64,000 bases of DNA from Siphlonurus alternatus (Eukaryota > Arthropoda > Insecta > Ephemeroptera > Siphlonuridae). This document shows positions 1 through 14,500 of this stretch, one piece after another. Under the pieces are notes generated by a model, which was not told the origin of the DNA, ran no database searches, and was given only the letters and a program-made list of their open reading frames with translations. How positions within the stretch are numbered: the first letter of the stretch is position 1; every line of letters starts with the position of its first letter. The stretch lies in assembly GCA_949825025.1 (NCBI GenBank), contig OX463780.1:48195280-48259279 (forward strand). Reading direction: 5' to 3'. The position numbers and the translations under genes are program-made.

Positions 1-885
1 CGAAAAATTTCAAAACAATTATTCAAGCCGATTTTTTTTATGATAATTAATTTATTTTTTTTAATTTTCAGCATAGGCGGCCGCTTTCCCATGGAGAGAC
101 AAACTAAAATCTTAATTAAAAAAAATTGGATTTTTAAATTTTTAAAAAAAAAATTTATGGCTTTTAGGCAAATATCTGCGTCACAAAAAAATTCAGAATT
201 TTTGTGGATTTGCTAATGTTTACATTTTAATCAAAGGGGACTACGTCGAACAGCTGATTCGTATTATCTCCCGCAGACTATTATTCCGATAACCACAGTT
301 TAGAGCATCTGACCAATCAAATTCACTCCTAAAGCACGACGTGATGACGTCACTGCGAGACGAAATGGAAAGTGAACCATCCTCTACAGTCTGTTATCAT
401 TGACTGCGGCTGGGATAAGCTGGTCATAGAGCAGGGAAGCACGCACCACTTCCGTTACTCACACTTTAGTATCTTTTGTCTTTGTTGTAATAGAGGATGC
501 TGCTTTATGGCAGGTAATTAACATTATAAAAAAAAATATACTGAGAGTTTTTTAAAGGGAATATTTTAGTTTTTTACACATGGAAGATTGGAAATATATG
601 ACCGCCGTTTAACAATTGTAGAGAACAATATAGACAGCCTACCATACCAGCATCATGCAAGGAATATTAAATTGACTTTTTGTTATTATATATTTATTGA
701 AGTAAAAAGTTTTATTGTAAAGTTTTTATTGTCAATGCGGGTGTATTATAATGTATTTTCCTATTTTGTGAACGAACTTTGCAGTACAAAAGCTGCATTT
801 ATTGATTTATATTTCTATATGTTAACAAATAATAATAACAATATATCAACGTTGCTATATATGCCCATGCAATGTATACAGTATT
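1..885. other. AT-rich, no gene seen
   Basis: GC content is higher at 240-480, which has one TGACGTCA at 345. The open frame at 588-887 has AT-driven composition and no coding sign. Confidence 0.6.
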
Positions 886-1099
886 AAGGCGGATTAACAT
901 GGCGATTTTATCATGCTACGCGAAGCGGATAATGCGCACTTGCTGTGATATCCATTGGTGTCCATATTTGGTGATTAAAAAATAGCATCGATAATTATTA
1001 TAATTAACGCGATATTCGCCCCGCATCCCTGCGAATTCGCTCACAGCTTTTGCGTCAAAATCACGTCGCATCGCCGTTGTCGCCTTGTGGAGCCACCTT
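886..1099. mobile_element. MITE-like element, AAGGTGGATTTTC family, copy 1
   Basis: Bounded by AAGGCGGATT at the left and GAGCCACCTT at the right. Internally it shares with the copy at 60675 the strings AATGCGCACTTG, TCCATTGGTG, CCATATTTGGTGATT and GTCGCATCGCCGTTGTCG. It is CpG-rich for this window and carries no ORF. Confidence 0.8.
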
Positions 1100-1956
<857 letters not shown>

Positions 1957-2575
1957 CATTGCAATATTGAGATTTTGAAATATAAAATTAGAAATAAGAT
2001 TTAAATTTAATTATTATAAATTATACATTTTAGAGTTTTATGGTCCATGCAGCAGGCAAGAAAAATTTATGTCTCACAAAAAGATCGTCTGGGGGAAAAG
2101 TTAGCACTTTTTAGGTAATATTCATTTGAGAATAATTATAAAATTAAAGAAAGCAAAAACTGCACAGGTCCCTAATACAGTAAAAAGTACTTATATAACA
2201 TATAACTATAATTTATCCGATATTAATTATTAAGCAACGTTAACTGTCTGTGTTTATATACAATTTATTATATATATACTCGTAATACTCCACCACCATT
2301 TTATCATCTTTCATCCTGCAAACATTGAATGTATGCAACTTGTTAAGCATTCATGTAACGCTGTTTGCATCTCGAAGGGGACAAAGTTTTTATTCTTATC
2401 TTAAAATTGTACACATTTCCTACAAAAACAAGAACATCAACTTTGATTAAATAATAACATTACTATAAGTTTTATAAAAATCACTATATATATTTATAAG
2501 AGAGTACATGATATTTTTTGTATTTAGTTTTTGGCTTGTTGCCTATTTGCTACATTATTTTCTGATCGTATAAAT
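1957..2575. other. AT-rich flank of the X-box block
   Basis: No ORF or repeat recognised. Confidence 0.55.
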
Positions 2576-2874
2576 AAGGATGTTGCCCTAACAGTATAGT
2601 AACCATAGCAACGGTTTGGTGGCGTTGCCCGGGAGGAGAGTGAGTCACTTTGCTGCTCGCGCCGCCTGCCGCGCTGCTGCTGCGCTCCCTCTAGCTTCAG
2701 TAGCAGACTGGCTGGCGACGTCGTAGCACTGTGTTTTATCTCTACAGACTCACTAACTATCTGTGCACGTGTTTCGTGACGTCATATTCGTGAACATTAT
2801 TTAATAACAATGACACTTACAATGGATATATTGTGGCAATGTGTATCTACAACAGATTTTACTCACACTTAAAG
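2576..2874 (+). promoter_or_regulatory. GC-rich block with X-box: candidate promoter and non-coding first exon
   Basis: A CpG- and GC-rich island of about 200 bp stands out from AT-rich flanks. It contains GTAACCATAGCAAC at 2599-2612, a full match to the RFX-factor X-box (two half sites around AT), an initiator-like TTCAGTA near 2696, and TGACGTCA at 2777-2784. A possible donor AAAG|GTAAAA ends at 2874. A 20-codon uORF starts at 2810 and stops just before that donor. It could be the first exon of the rhomboid-like gene 24 kb downstream or of another gene. No transcript evidence is available. Confidence 0.4.
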
Positions 2875-3469
2875 GTAAAATATGTTATTTCATTATTAAA
2901 AAATAAATGGTAATTTCATCAAATAAATTTGATATTATTACTTGGTAAATTCTTGATTTTTTATGAATTAAGTTATTTTTATTATGTTCTTAAGTTTTTT
3001 TTTATATGTTAAATACCTAAAAATGTGCATTTTTATTTTTGGGTTACGCCCCCTTAAAAAATAATTTGCTCAAACCACTTCAGGTATTTCAAAATTGATT
3101 GTTTATTAGATATGTTTATATTGTTTATATCAATTTTGTGTGAACACTAATATACAAATTTACGTATATAAATCTAATATACCTTTTCACAGAAGAATAA
3201 TAAATGGGATTTTTACGTGTCTGTCATGTCTTAAATATTAAACTGTACACATTAGTAACTGCAGTGTTACACTCCCCTTTAAATTGAAAAAAGTATTAAT
3301 TAATAACCATTTAATATAAAAAAAATTTAATATGAAAACAAGTGCAGAGGTAAATGAATAATATAATTGGCATGTAAATAAATTAATTTTGTATTTTAAA
3401 AGTAATAAAAATAAAACATGTAGCATTTCATATATTATTATAACATTCGAAAAAGTACTGAATATATAT

Positions 3470-3551
<82 letters not shown>

Positions 3552-4339
3552 AAGTAGTCAATTTAAAGCAATTTGCCATCACGTCTGTGGTGTCATGTAT
3601 TAGAAACAAATGTTATTGTATGTAAATATAAAAAGAAGAATAAATAAAACAACTATAATATAATAATTATAAAATTATATACACTGTACAGTGTATTATG
3701 GTTAAATAATAATTGTATAAATCTTACTAAGATACACATGACTTTATATAATGAAAATTGATAACTATCGGATCTTTTTATAAAAATATTAACGTTAGAA
3801 GGAAAAATAAAAATTCAGTGAAGTTAAATTAGTGAAAGTGATTGAGGCTTTGATAGAGATATGAACACAAATCAATCAACCCTTGTAAATAGGATTAAGG
3901 CACGGTGAATGATCACGAACGAGCTTTTCCGTCAGAAAGACCACGCCCCCTAAACTGAGGCCAAACAATAGGGAAACCTCGAGGGGATACAAATCCCATA
4001 AACAAAAACTTATGATATTTAAATTAACGTTTTTCAACAACATTACGACTATATAAAGTCATTCTGCGCTTGAATCACGATCTATGAAGGAATATTTTCA
4101 GTAGCACAAAATAGACTTGGTATGTGGATTGAACTAAACTAAAAATTGTTCCTCTGATACCATGACATTTATTTTCATAAAAAAAAAAGTAAAAATTGGT
4201 CTTTAAATTTCAAAATATTCATCAAAATGAAGAATCAGCATCTGTTTCACTTACATATTAAAAAATTTTACCAATTTTGTTGGTTTTTGACATCAGCATA
4301 TTAACAGTTTTTTTTATTTTAAATGTAAAAACATTTTGG
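2875..4339. other. AT-rich, one microsatellite
   Basis: Apart from the (AT)n tract at 3460, only a GC-richer patch at 3890-3990 stands out. It has no recognised content. Confidence 0.55.
3460..3546. repeat. (AT)n microsatellite
   Basis: About 85 bp of AT repeats with an initial ATATTATATAATA interruption. Confidence 0.97.
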
Positions 4340-4517
4340 GGGACATTCACAAAGCACTTTAACCCCCACTTTAGCCCCGATTTTTAACCCTGGTGCTAAA
4401 CATGGTGCTAAGCTATGAGCTTAACATGCATGGTTAGCCCCTGGTTTAGTACCATGTTTAGCACCAGGGTTAAAAATCGGGGCTAAAGTGGGGGTTAAAG
4501 TGCTTTGTGAATGTCCC
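4340..4517. mobile_element. Foldback element, GGGACATTCAC ends
   Basis: A 178-bp palindrome. The left arm from GGGACATTCACAAAGCACTT is repeated in inverse at the right end, with arms of about 68 bp and one mismatch, around a loop of about 40 bp containing AACATGCATGGTT. There is no coding capacity. GC content is above the flanks. No clear target duplication was seen. Confidence 0.85.
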
Positions 4518-7500
4518 TCTTTGAGTTTTACATCTGAAAATAATAAGCTATATGGTAATCTTTGCCTTGCTATGTCTTTATTTATACTGTACTTTGTATG
4601 TAGTTCATGTAGCGTAATTGAAGTTTTTAAAACATGAATAAGAGGTTAAACGAAATTAAGACACTCGTGCATGGAAATTAAATGTACCAGAAAAAAAATT
4701 AAAGAGACGCTATTAACAATTTACCGCATTTTTTTTTCTTCATAAAAATTTCAATTACTTTATTATAAAATACTGCTACTTAATTATTTTATAAAACTAA
4801 TTATGAAATAATTACTTTATGAAGTATTTAAAAAAAGTCTTGAATGTAATTGTTACAGTACTTCCATTATTGGCAGTATATTTATCGTGAGGGGAGCATG
4901 TTACAACAATACATGTAGTCTTAACAATGCAATCTAAAGTATAGGAAATGTCGATACAATTCCAAGAGACGAGAAGCATTGCGATATTTCTTACGTTGTT
5001 TTATCACCATGAAAAAAGGTTGTGGGAAAAATATTACGATACGATCAGTCTATCAGTCATGAATGTTCTAAAAGGACGATGTTGAAAGAGCTTTTTTTAA
5101 GCTTTACAGAACTATTTTATACATGCACATGATGATGCAGTATGTAAATTTTTGTAACCATATGATCAATACAGATTCAGAATTACAGCAGATGTTTTTT
5201 GTATATGTGACCGCAATGTGCTGCATTAATATACTTTGATTACTCTATACAGAAAGTTAGATAAAGTTGTATTCAGATTGAAAAATGACGTACCGCATTG
5301 TGAAATGTCATAATGTAATATATCATTCAGAAACCAGTTATAAACATACTTTGGGGGGTTCTCCTGGCTATGTTAAACATAGCCAGGAGAACCCCCCAAA
5401 AAAATGGTATTAAATAATGTAAAAACTTACAAGTGAAAATCCTAGTCTAGCTATTTTAGTTTCGATGTGTGTCACTAGTGGCACTGTGATGCAATAAATC
5501 TTGATGTAGTTAAGATGACATGAATACTTCGGAACAGTACAAATGTTCGTGCTTAAATTTGCATTCACGTATTTTTCTTGATTGAATGAAAAATGTTGCA
5601 CCTTTTCCATGATGTAATTAGAGCTCGATGTATAAGAGTTAATGGGGGGAAAAGTCGATCTGTCTTCATGTTTTTGAATCAGAGGAAATCTTTTATTCCC
5701 TGTTTGAATCGTGTAGAAAGATTCATATTTTGCATTAAAATTGTACTTCAGAAACAATCAAATACATAATTATAATAAAAAGCATTTTCTTTCTACATCG
5801 GAATCAAAAAATTATTATCATGTAATAAATAAAATATTTATTTACATGCATGCAGCCAAAACACAAAGCTCCAAACTCTTAAAAATAACTGCATGTTTAA
5901 CTATAAGGTCCGATGGTAATTTGTATATTAAATTTGTATTGATAATGATAATTCAGTACATGTCAAGTTAAAACAGCTGTGATTTTAACATGATTTTGTA
6001 TTAAAAATATTATTTTTTTCTGATGTGTTTTGAATTGAAAAGCCTTAGATAAGATATTTTAAATTAGACTTTGATTGCATAAAAAGGTAACGTGAGATCG
6101 TTGAGTCACTAAAATGGAAGGTAATTACTCGCTAAACAATTCATATTCACTAATTACTTCCTTTTCATTCAAGTGAACCAGTCTATACACTCACCTCGTA
6201 ATAAGACGGCCACGTGGGTTGGACACGTGTGGTGACATCTGCACGTGCCTCTTTGTTCACTCTTCGCTTCTAAGATATCTTGTTACGTCTGGCTGTAGTG
6301 AAAGAAAACTATTGTCATACCGTCATTATACAACGTCAAAACGATCAACCAATACTTATTATGTGATTTAACTATTAATTTTAATAATAGAAAAAAAAAT
6401 CAGTCGGAAAGACAGATTTATTAAAAAAAAATGTGATTTTTCGTAAGCAATTCTCAGATCGAGGTAAAGAAAACAAACAAAACGAAGAGAAGGAAAAAAT
6501 GCTTGCTTTTTACCAGGATTTATTAGAACATAAAATTGATGACCTATAATTAAAAAGGTGTAAAATAAATATTTTTGACGCAGGCTTACAGTTTATCATA
6601 GCAACTATAGCAAGTATGACTAATCTAATAAAACTCCTCCAGAAATATTATGGAAATATAATGTGACATTTTGGGATAGCACAAATATCATTGCTACTCT
6701 GTCACATGCAGCCTAGATGGAGACGTACTAAACTTAAAATTTTTGTGAGATGGTGCTCGAAATTCTTACCTCTCTTCAAAATATTAAAAATCTGTGTTTA
6801 TTTGACTCCTCTATAATTCCATCAGGCGTCTGCATTTAAAATAATGTCCCGAAATTTCAAATTAATTACTTCTATTAAAATTACGCAGAATCAAAATAGT
6901 TAGTCCACATTATAGGCTCTTGTAGTCGTAAAATCATAAATACTTATCATGGAAGACATTGCATGCAGCTGCAGTTTTTGTGGTTTGAAATAAATTTTAT
7001 AGCCTTACCTTTTTTTATAAGAAAAAATAAATGTGGTTAAAAGTTAAACTCTTCTTTTGAATCTTGCAGGCAGGTATATAAAGGTTACGTGTATTATTGA
7101 TGACTTTAAAGTGTCGTGTGGAAATTGTATTAGCAATATTTTTTTATTGAAAGTGAAGTATGAATGAAGGGAAGGGGGTTGCCAGGGAACGGTTATAGGA
7201 AACGAGTTTTTTTGAAGGGTCCTTGGGATTTTACGCTGGTATAATACAGTGCAGTTTATTCACAACTGCATCTGCAAGAAATTCAAGATTTCTGTGACAT
7301 TAATTTTTTATCTTTGATTTAAAAATCAGTGTACATATTAACTTTTTATAATTTTTTAAAAATTTCTTCGTTTCTTCGCAAGTACAACAAGAAACAAGAA
7401 ATTGTTTTACGAAGAAAACCAGGAAAATAATCTGGTTTCCCACTAACCGCGGTTAATGTTATTAAGTTAGGTTGACGTTAACCTTGGTTCATATTTTTTT

Positions 7501-9716
7501 TTTGTTATCTTCATGAATTATACCCTAAGATATGTTTAATGTATTTAACCATTCAGTTTTAGTAAAAACAAATTCTCCTCGACACCACGTAAGCACAATT
7601 AACTCTGTCTCTGAAGGTATATACATGGGTCAGTAATTAAGAGTACCAGGATAAGTACAAGCTATTGGTGCAGTGCGTCCACATAAATTTGACTGTGACT
7701 GCAGTACATATATGAGATTTTTGTACGGCAAAATCCTAAAGATCAAACTTTGTATTGAAATTTGGTTTCTTTAATCAAATTGTGACTAATGTGACGATTT
7801 TTTTAAGTTTATGTTTACAAAGTTAAAACGACTTAAATATCAAAATATTAATTTGAAATACGCCAAGTCGAGTGTCTATTAAATGTAAAATCCATTCAGA
7901 ATCAATAATCAAATAAACTTTTTGTGCCTTAATATGTATACAGATTGTTCACATCTACATAATCTATATACATGATGGTTCGACTGAATGTGAGTCTTGA
8001 ATCGATTAAGAAATAGACCTGAAATCTTAAAAACTGACGCACGAACATGAAATCTTGAATAAAACAATTTCCCAGTGCGAAACTTTTTGAAAGAGAGCGC
8101 AGGTCAGACAGCTGCTTTGTATGACTCAAGATGAGATGCGGGTGCACAACTAAACTGTTCATCAAGAGAGTAAATATAGCCTCGGGTCACAGCCACGAAA
8201 AAAAAAACAACAAAAAACGCGAGGAAGGCGTAATTGTTAAGCACCCCTGTCCGCCTCGTTTCATGCATCAACATATGTCGCCGTGTTTAGGGCTGACAGC
8301 TTGCAGTGTGCACGTGTGAGAATCACGTCCATCATTAGCATTTCAAGGAGGAGCTTGCTCGAAATAACTGATCCACATTTTTAATTATATATATGAGAGA
8401 GTTTATCGTTCTTCCAATGCACGAAAGGAAAATGCATTTTTTTGTGCAGTATAATAAATTTAAAGATCTTCCGGGAAGAAACATCGTCACCTCAGCACCA
8501 TGTTGACTTTTTGTTGCAATTTCAGACCTTATGTTGCGTGTACAGAAGGTCTATATTTCCATCAGGGGAGCACATTTTGAGGCGACGACATTTTAAAACC
8601 GTGCGAGGTAATTTATTAGACTGCAACTTATCCATATGAATGGAATTAACAATGGACAAGGATCAATTTCAATTTAACTACTGTAGAATTTAAAGGGGGG
8701 GGGGGAGATTTTCAATATCCATGGAGTTCTGGAGTACCAAGTTGACTTTTCATATTTTTCATATTTCGGTGCAGAAAGAAAAAAATCCCATACATTTTCT
8801 ATAACAAATGTTTTTCAGTCTTATCTTTCAGCTTTTTTTTTTTTTTTTTTTTTGCTGCATGACTTTTTCTATCCCATGTATCTTGATTAAAATAAATTTC
8901 AAAGCAACAAAAAATGTTATACATGCTGTGGGAATGATATTTTTCATTAATCTTATAGCGATGGTGCTGCCGCCTGCGGTATCGACTAAAACTTCAAATC
9001 TGAGCGGAAAGCAATTCCCATTAGTGAGGAATTGCAGTGCTCAAAGGCATAAGAATTCATTAAAAACTCAATCTTGATGTGCTTGCAGCGAGATGATGAG
9101 AAAATGTTATACGCGTAATATTGATGACACTTTTAATATGACAAAGTTTAAATAATTGAGTGACAATATTTCATGACAATATTTTAATTATAATTTATTT
9201 TACCCGCTTGAGTCTAAAAATAATTTACTTAATAAATTATACGAAAGAAAGATACAAAAAAAAATCTGAAAGGACAATCTCTCTTTTTGCTTCTCTCCTT
9301 CTAAAAAACAAAATATACGAGACCTTTTAACTTATTTATAAACCTCTAACGTTGTTTATTTTTATATATTGCCATGGGAAAATTTCTCGTTTCGTGAGAA
9401 TCAAATATCTGCGTGGGTTTTAATAAAATATTTTTTTGTGTGGAATTTTTGTTAGTTATTGTCAAATCATGCATGCGTGTGACGTCACAGTAACGGTAAT
9501 TATTATCATTACGTATACATTATCTCACAAGTAGGTAAGTGCTTTGTGTGATCTAAAAATAAGTTTAAAAGGCACTTTAAAGGTATTATATAAAAAAAAG
9601 AGCTTTTATACTCACAGTGTTACATTACTCTGAATTTTAACGAAGCTGAAATTTGAATATTTTTATACTTAATATAATTATGTAAATATAATTTTATAGT
9701 AATAATATAATAAAAG

Positions 9717-9717
<1 letters not shown>
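4518..9717. other. AT-rich intergenic or intronic DNA
   Basis: Holds the 5350 hairpin and an AACCGCGGTTAATG repeat fragment (7438-7495). Short open frames at 5410-5757, 8131-8319 and 8808-9077 show no domain or codon bias. A G run lies at 8695 and TGACGTCA at 9480. Confidence 0.55.
5350..5400. repeat. Perfect 51-nt hairpin (25-bp arms, 1-nt loop)
   Basis: TTTGGGGGGTTCTCCTGGCT opens an arm whose exact inverse complement follows after a single A. There are no mismatches. No poly-T follows on the + strand and no gene ends nearby, so it is not an evident terminator. A loop this short excludes a normal microRNA precursor. Confidence 0.95.
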
Positions 9718-9772
<55 letters not shown>

Positions 9773-9777
9773 TTTTT
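9718..9777. repeat. (AT)n microsatellite followed by a T run
   Basis: About 47 bp of AT repeats joined to a 14-base T run, then GCTG. Confidence 0.96.
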
Positions 9778-9961
9778 GCTGTAGATCCTAGTACTTATTA
9801 TATATATTATAATATTGAAATTTATTGAATTAGAAAATGAAACTCTAATTTCACTTTGTATTTTCAATCAATTTTTTACAATTCAATTCAAGAGTACATT
9901 TTTTTTTTTACAAGCACAATTATAAATAATGAAAAGTTTTGAAACTTTATAAAGGTCATTG

Positions 9962-10334
9962 TTAAGGTAGAGATAATACGGATCAGCTGGTCCAATGCTA
10001 AAAAAATCCCATTCATAAAAATTATGAAACAAATTTAAAATGTTCTCCTCTACATCCCCTATCAGTAGGTAAAATATCAGGTATACAAAAACGAGCTAGT
10101 TTTCGAGTTATTAATTTTTAAAGTTGACTAATTTAACATGGAGAAATAGAACTTCCATGTTAAATTGGTCAACTTTAAAAATTAATAACTCGAAAACTAG
10201 CTCGTTTTTGTATACCTGATATTTTACCTACTGATAGGGGATGTAGAGGAGAACACTTTAAATTTTTTTCATAATTTTTATGAATGGGATTTTTTTAGCA
10301 TTGGGCCAGCTGATCCGTATTATCTCTACCTTAA
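9962..10334. mobile_element. Foldback MITE, TTAA-flanked, copy 1
   Basis: A 373-bp element made of two nearly identical inverted arms of about 180 bp around a 13-nt spacer. It is bounded by TTAAGGTAGAGATAATACGG on the left and its complement on the right. The arms differ at only about four positions. It encodes nothing. TTAA at both ends fits a piggyBac-like target site, though terminal bases differ from the classical CCY start. The spacer (AGAAATAGAACTT) fixes the orientation. Confidence 0.92.
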
Positions 10335-11317
10335 ATACTGAAATTAAAGTATGCAGTATATGCATGAGCGCACGAACATATTATTATGTCCATCTATAAA
10401 TGTTGAGTTAATTGAGTCACTTTAATAAATTAAAATATCACTTTTTTATTTTTTTTATTCTCTGAAGAACATGAGGTAAATTTCTTCGTCAATTGGACAG
10501 GAGCGCCATTCGCACTAATACTATAATATAAAACTACAATTAATAATAATTATTGATGTATACCAATGAGTAGCTATTTCACACTTTTATCCTAATTATA
10601 ATTTTTATTATAATTTCAAATTGCTTTTTCCAGCCTTTCAATTATTATATCTGAGAGCTAAATCCAGTTATCAGAAAAAAAAAAATGAAGAAATATGATC
10701 CAACTTTATAAAAAAAATATTAGTTCATTTGACTATTCTACTTATAGGAAAAGATACAAGAAGAACTACTGCCTGCATGCTGCGGTATTTATAAATTATG
10801 TAATCTCGAGAACTCAGTCAAAGAAGAAGCTACTTCCGTTTCTTTTTTTAAAGCCCCCTCTCTCAAACTCATCCATGCGTTTCATTATGATCTTATAAAA
10901 ACTTTTCCTTTTATCTCTTCTTAGATCAGTCAAAAAATGTAAATTTTTAAAAAAAACAGCAATATCATTTTTAAAATCATATGTAAATAACAAATATTTG
11001 TTTTTTTCTTCAAAAATCTAACATATAATTCTATTGTCCTGAATTCTTTGAATCAACATTCTTTAAGTTAATAATATTCCAAGCTCATATAATTTTGTAT
11101 ATAGAATGACAATACAATACATTCAGAAATTCTTTTTGAAATAATGCTGAGTATATCATTAAGTCTCTTCATCCGAGTGAAATGATAGAGATTATGACAT
11201 TATGTAATATTGAAGGAACGTACTTTCAAACGCTTCAATTCTTTGTCAACAGCCAACTAAAATTAATGATACGTCGAAACGTAACTTTTTTTCAACAGTG
11301 TTGTTGGCTTAGATATA
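10335..11317. other. AT-rich, nothing recognised
   Basis: A 67-codon frame at 10695 has no features. Confidence 0.55.
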
Positions 11318-11590
11318 ACTTCCCGGTTCTTCATGGACCTGACCTAGCTTTGCTTAGGATTTGGTCCCTTCCAAACGGGGGCGCCATGCATGACCTAGCA
11401 ATGCATCATAAGATTTGCCTGTTTGTACTGAGGGAACTATAGAAACCTCAGTCAGGATGGTCGGAAATTGACGAAGGATGCCATCAATCACCTCTCAGAT
11501 GCACGAGTAGGTGAAGGGCAATTTAACCACCACTTGTGAAAAGTTTAGCGGTGCCTGGGTTCGAACTCAAGTACGACTTACGAATGGAAT
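11318..11590 (+). repeat. Probable SINE with tRNA-type B-box
   Basis: A GC-richer stretch contains TACTGAGGGAACTATAGAAA and CCTCAGTCAGGATGGTCGG, a motif found at four other sites in the window. It then has an A-box-like GCACGAGTAGGTG and a B-box-like GGTTCGAACTC (11558). A partial direct repeat (TGTCAACAGCCAACTAAAAT and TGTTAACAGCCGACAACAAT) flanks it about 440 bp apart. The 86-codon ORF overlapping its start has no recognised product. Confidence 0.5.
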
Positions 11591-14500
11591 CTAAATCATC
11601 TGATGCAGAAACGTCGAGTGCCTGGTTTTATATGATGGTACAATAATATTGAAGGAGATGTGACGTATTCCAAAAGTCTAATCTTGGACTATTATACTTC
11701 ACTAAATTGTTAACAGCCGACAACAATTAATGATCCTCCGGTCGTCTCTAAAGATGTTGAACTTGAAATTTTTTAATGCATTCACTGCCTGGACTCGTAA
11801 AACATGTCATTACTTTAAAATATCATCTAAAGAAAACATTTTCAATTACTCATATTTAATACTTTTTGAAGTAAAACGAAGTAAAAATTATCTAATTTAA
11901 AAGAAAAAGGTTTTATTGTTATTTTTAATATTTTTTAAATGTGTAACCAATTGTAAGCGTAAAGAGTTTAAGGAACCAATAATAAAGACATTATATTGAT
12001 ATAACATATACCAATTTATCTAGCAGGGTTTTTTAAATTAAAAATAAATTCCGTTTACTTTCACGTGTTTCCAGCTGTTTTGCATGTAGAATTACAAGTG
12101 CAAATAACAAATTAAATACATTCTAATATCCGACATTACTTTCAAATAACAACATACTTTCGTTTTTATCTGAAGCAAGGAGACACGCTGGTATTTCTCA
12201 ACACAAAAGAGGTGCCTATTGTGTGCCTATTAGGTGCCTATTATGTGAGGTGCTCTGCTGACCAGCATGCGGAAGTGTTACGAGCAAGAAAAGTTCATTA
12301 GTTGAACTTGAACCAAACGTCAGATAAATATTTTATAGATACAGTCGACTTTGCACGATATTCCCTCCGGAAGTAGCCGGAAGTGTGAAGTTTTTGGGTA
12401 TTTTTTTTATTTTTATTTTATTCATTCGAACTTTCAGGTTGTACAAGACAAACATATAGGTTCACGTCATAAATGAATTCTGAAAACAAGAAAAAATATA
12501 TATACAAACAAAACAAACACCAACATGACACACAATATCAATGAAAAACATATCATAAAGTAAAGCACTAATTTTAACAAGTAATTCATACCAATTAAAA
12601 CACAAAACTCCTTACATTTTTAGATTTTTACTATACCCTCAGGAAGTTCTATTTGTAATTGCAGAGGGATTTGCAATAGCAGTGATGTGCGAAATTGCAA
12701 ATTGCAACCCTGAAATTTGAATAAGAAGGATCATTATATAAGTTTGTCTGTATGTATATCATCACCTTAGGGTATAATTAAATTAAAAATGCAGTTCAGA
12801 TAACTAAAAGAAATTTGTAAAATAATATAGTATTTTTTTTTTTTTTTTAGTTGCGTGAAATAATATATATTCCTATATAGTTGATGAAATTAATTATACA
12901 GCAAATGTATCCAAACTTGATCAGCACGTCTCGTTAAATAATTAAAATTTAGCTCACTTTGAGAAAACACAATTTATTAAAAGGGATTTTTTAAAATATC
13001 GCTTATGACGTCATTAATATTTTCAAAAAATTTAACAAAGCAAAGCAGTTTTTTCGTTACGTAAATTAAATACAAATAATGCAATTCGCTCCATCACAAT
13101 TAATGTCAATTTCCTTCATGACAATGTATTTTCCTTGGACTTGGTTCTTTTTTATCTCAGAGACTTGACTTGAATGTACAAAACGTCTTAAATTGTCAAA
13201 TTGGAGAACAGAAGGTCATTGCAGCAACCTTTTTTACATTTCCGGTTAATTCCGGTGATGTCCAATTATTTTTATCGTGATCTCGAGCGTTTCTGGCGAA
13301 CTGATAGCAGCTCTTCACAGTTATTAGGAGATAACATTTTTGCGAGTCTTGCAGTCTAAACTTAACTTGTTTTTATTACACGCAGGAAAATAAGGAAATA
13401 CAAAGCTTGTACAATTACTTAATTTTAAATGTTTGTTATAATGATGTTCAAACAAGTGCAATTATAAATTGTTTAGTTTTATTTCATTAAAATTAATTAC
13501 TATAACGAAACAGTTGGTCTTTATACCCTCCTTTTTTTAATTTTTAAATTATTTTTAATTACAATTTCGAGGATTTTTTTTTAAATAGCTTAATTACACC
13601 TTTTAATTTAAATTTATACAAAATTTCAATTCAATCTACGACAATCAACTACGATATCTTTTTCTTTTAATTGTACAATTATATAAACTGCATGATTTAT
13701 TTTAAATAAATATGTCAAATCTCATACATGTCCGTGCCTGACATTTTCACTCAAATAAAGTGTACTTTCTCGACGTAATGGCTTCATCAGGTCGTTGTCC
13801 TGGAGCACGTGCGATCTCCTGGGACTTTGGTGCTGCAGTGAGCACCAAACGACAGCAGTGTCCTCTGGTGAACAAATTTTCATCTCGTATCGAACCACTT
13901 GAAGCATCATCCAAAATAACCAACCTCTTCTGAGACACGATCTTGCTTAACTTCCGCAGCATTTCATTACAAAGAAGATAATACCTTCTTTTTTTTTAAA
14001 TAAAAATTTTAACACTTGTACACCAGCTGTTTAAAGAAAAAAGTTGTACACATAAAAAATATACATTAAATATACTCTAATCTCTTTTAGTGTATCGTAG
14101 TTATAAAATGTAAGTAAACAAGAATCTTTCAAGTTTTAAAGTAAAAAAGTTGTAAAAATTTCATGTGCACTATAAAAAAAAATCAAGTTTCAAAAAAAAA
14201 ATGTATCAAAATTTTATCAGGATGTTGAAATGTGGATGGTCTTTGATTTGATTGATCTTTTTCAATGAAATGGTTTGTTTTTTAGCTACTGAATTCTTAA
14301 AAAATAAAAGTTTATTTACGTTTTTGCATAGTTTATTTTTTTATTTCATCAATGTTTAATAATAAATACACGTAGTAAAGAGAACACCTGGCTTTCAATT
14401 ATATAGAAACTTAATACCTAATTTAATTTATTACTAAACTAATATCTGCTAACAACTTAAATATAGAAAGGTTATTTTTTTTTATAATACAAATCCATAT

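Noticed and set aside
66..96. NotI and NcoI sites close together (GCGGCCGC, CCATGG), possible vector sequence
   Set aside because: Flanks are native-looking AT-rich DNA and no longer polylinker string is present.
13722..13962. Minus-strand frames with a Walker-B-like L-V-I-L-D-D-A-S
   Set aside because: No Walker A or signature motif nearby, and two frames are open at once. The stretch also vaguely recalls 5S (CGGAAGTTAAGCA), but spacing is wrong.
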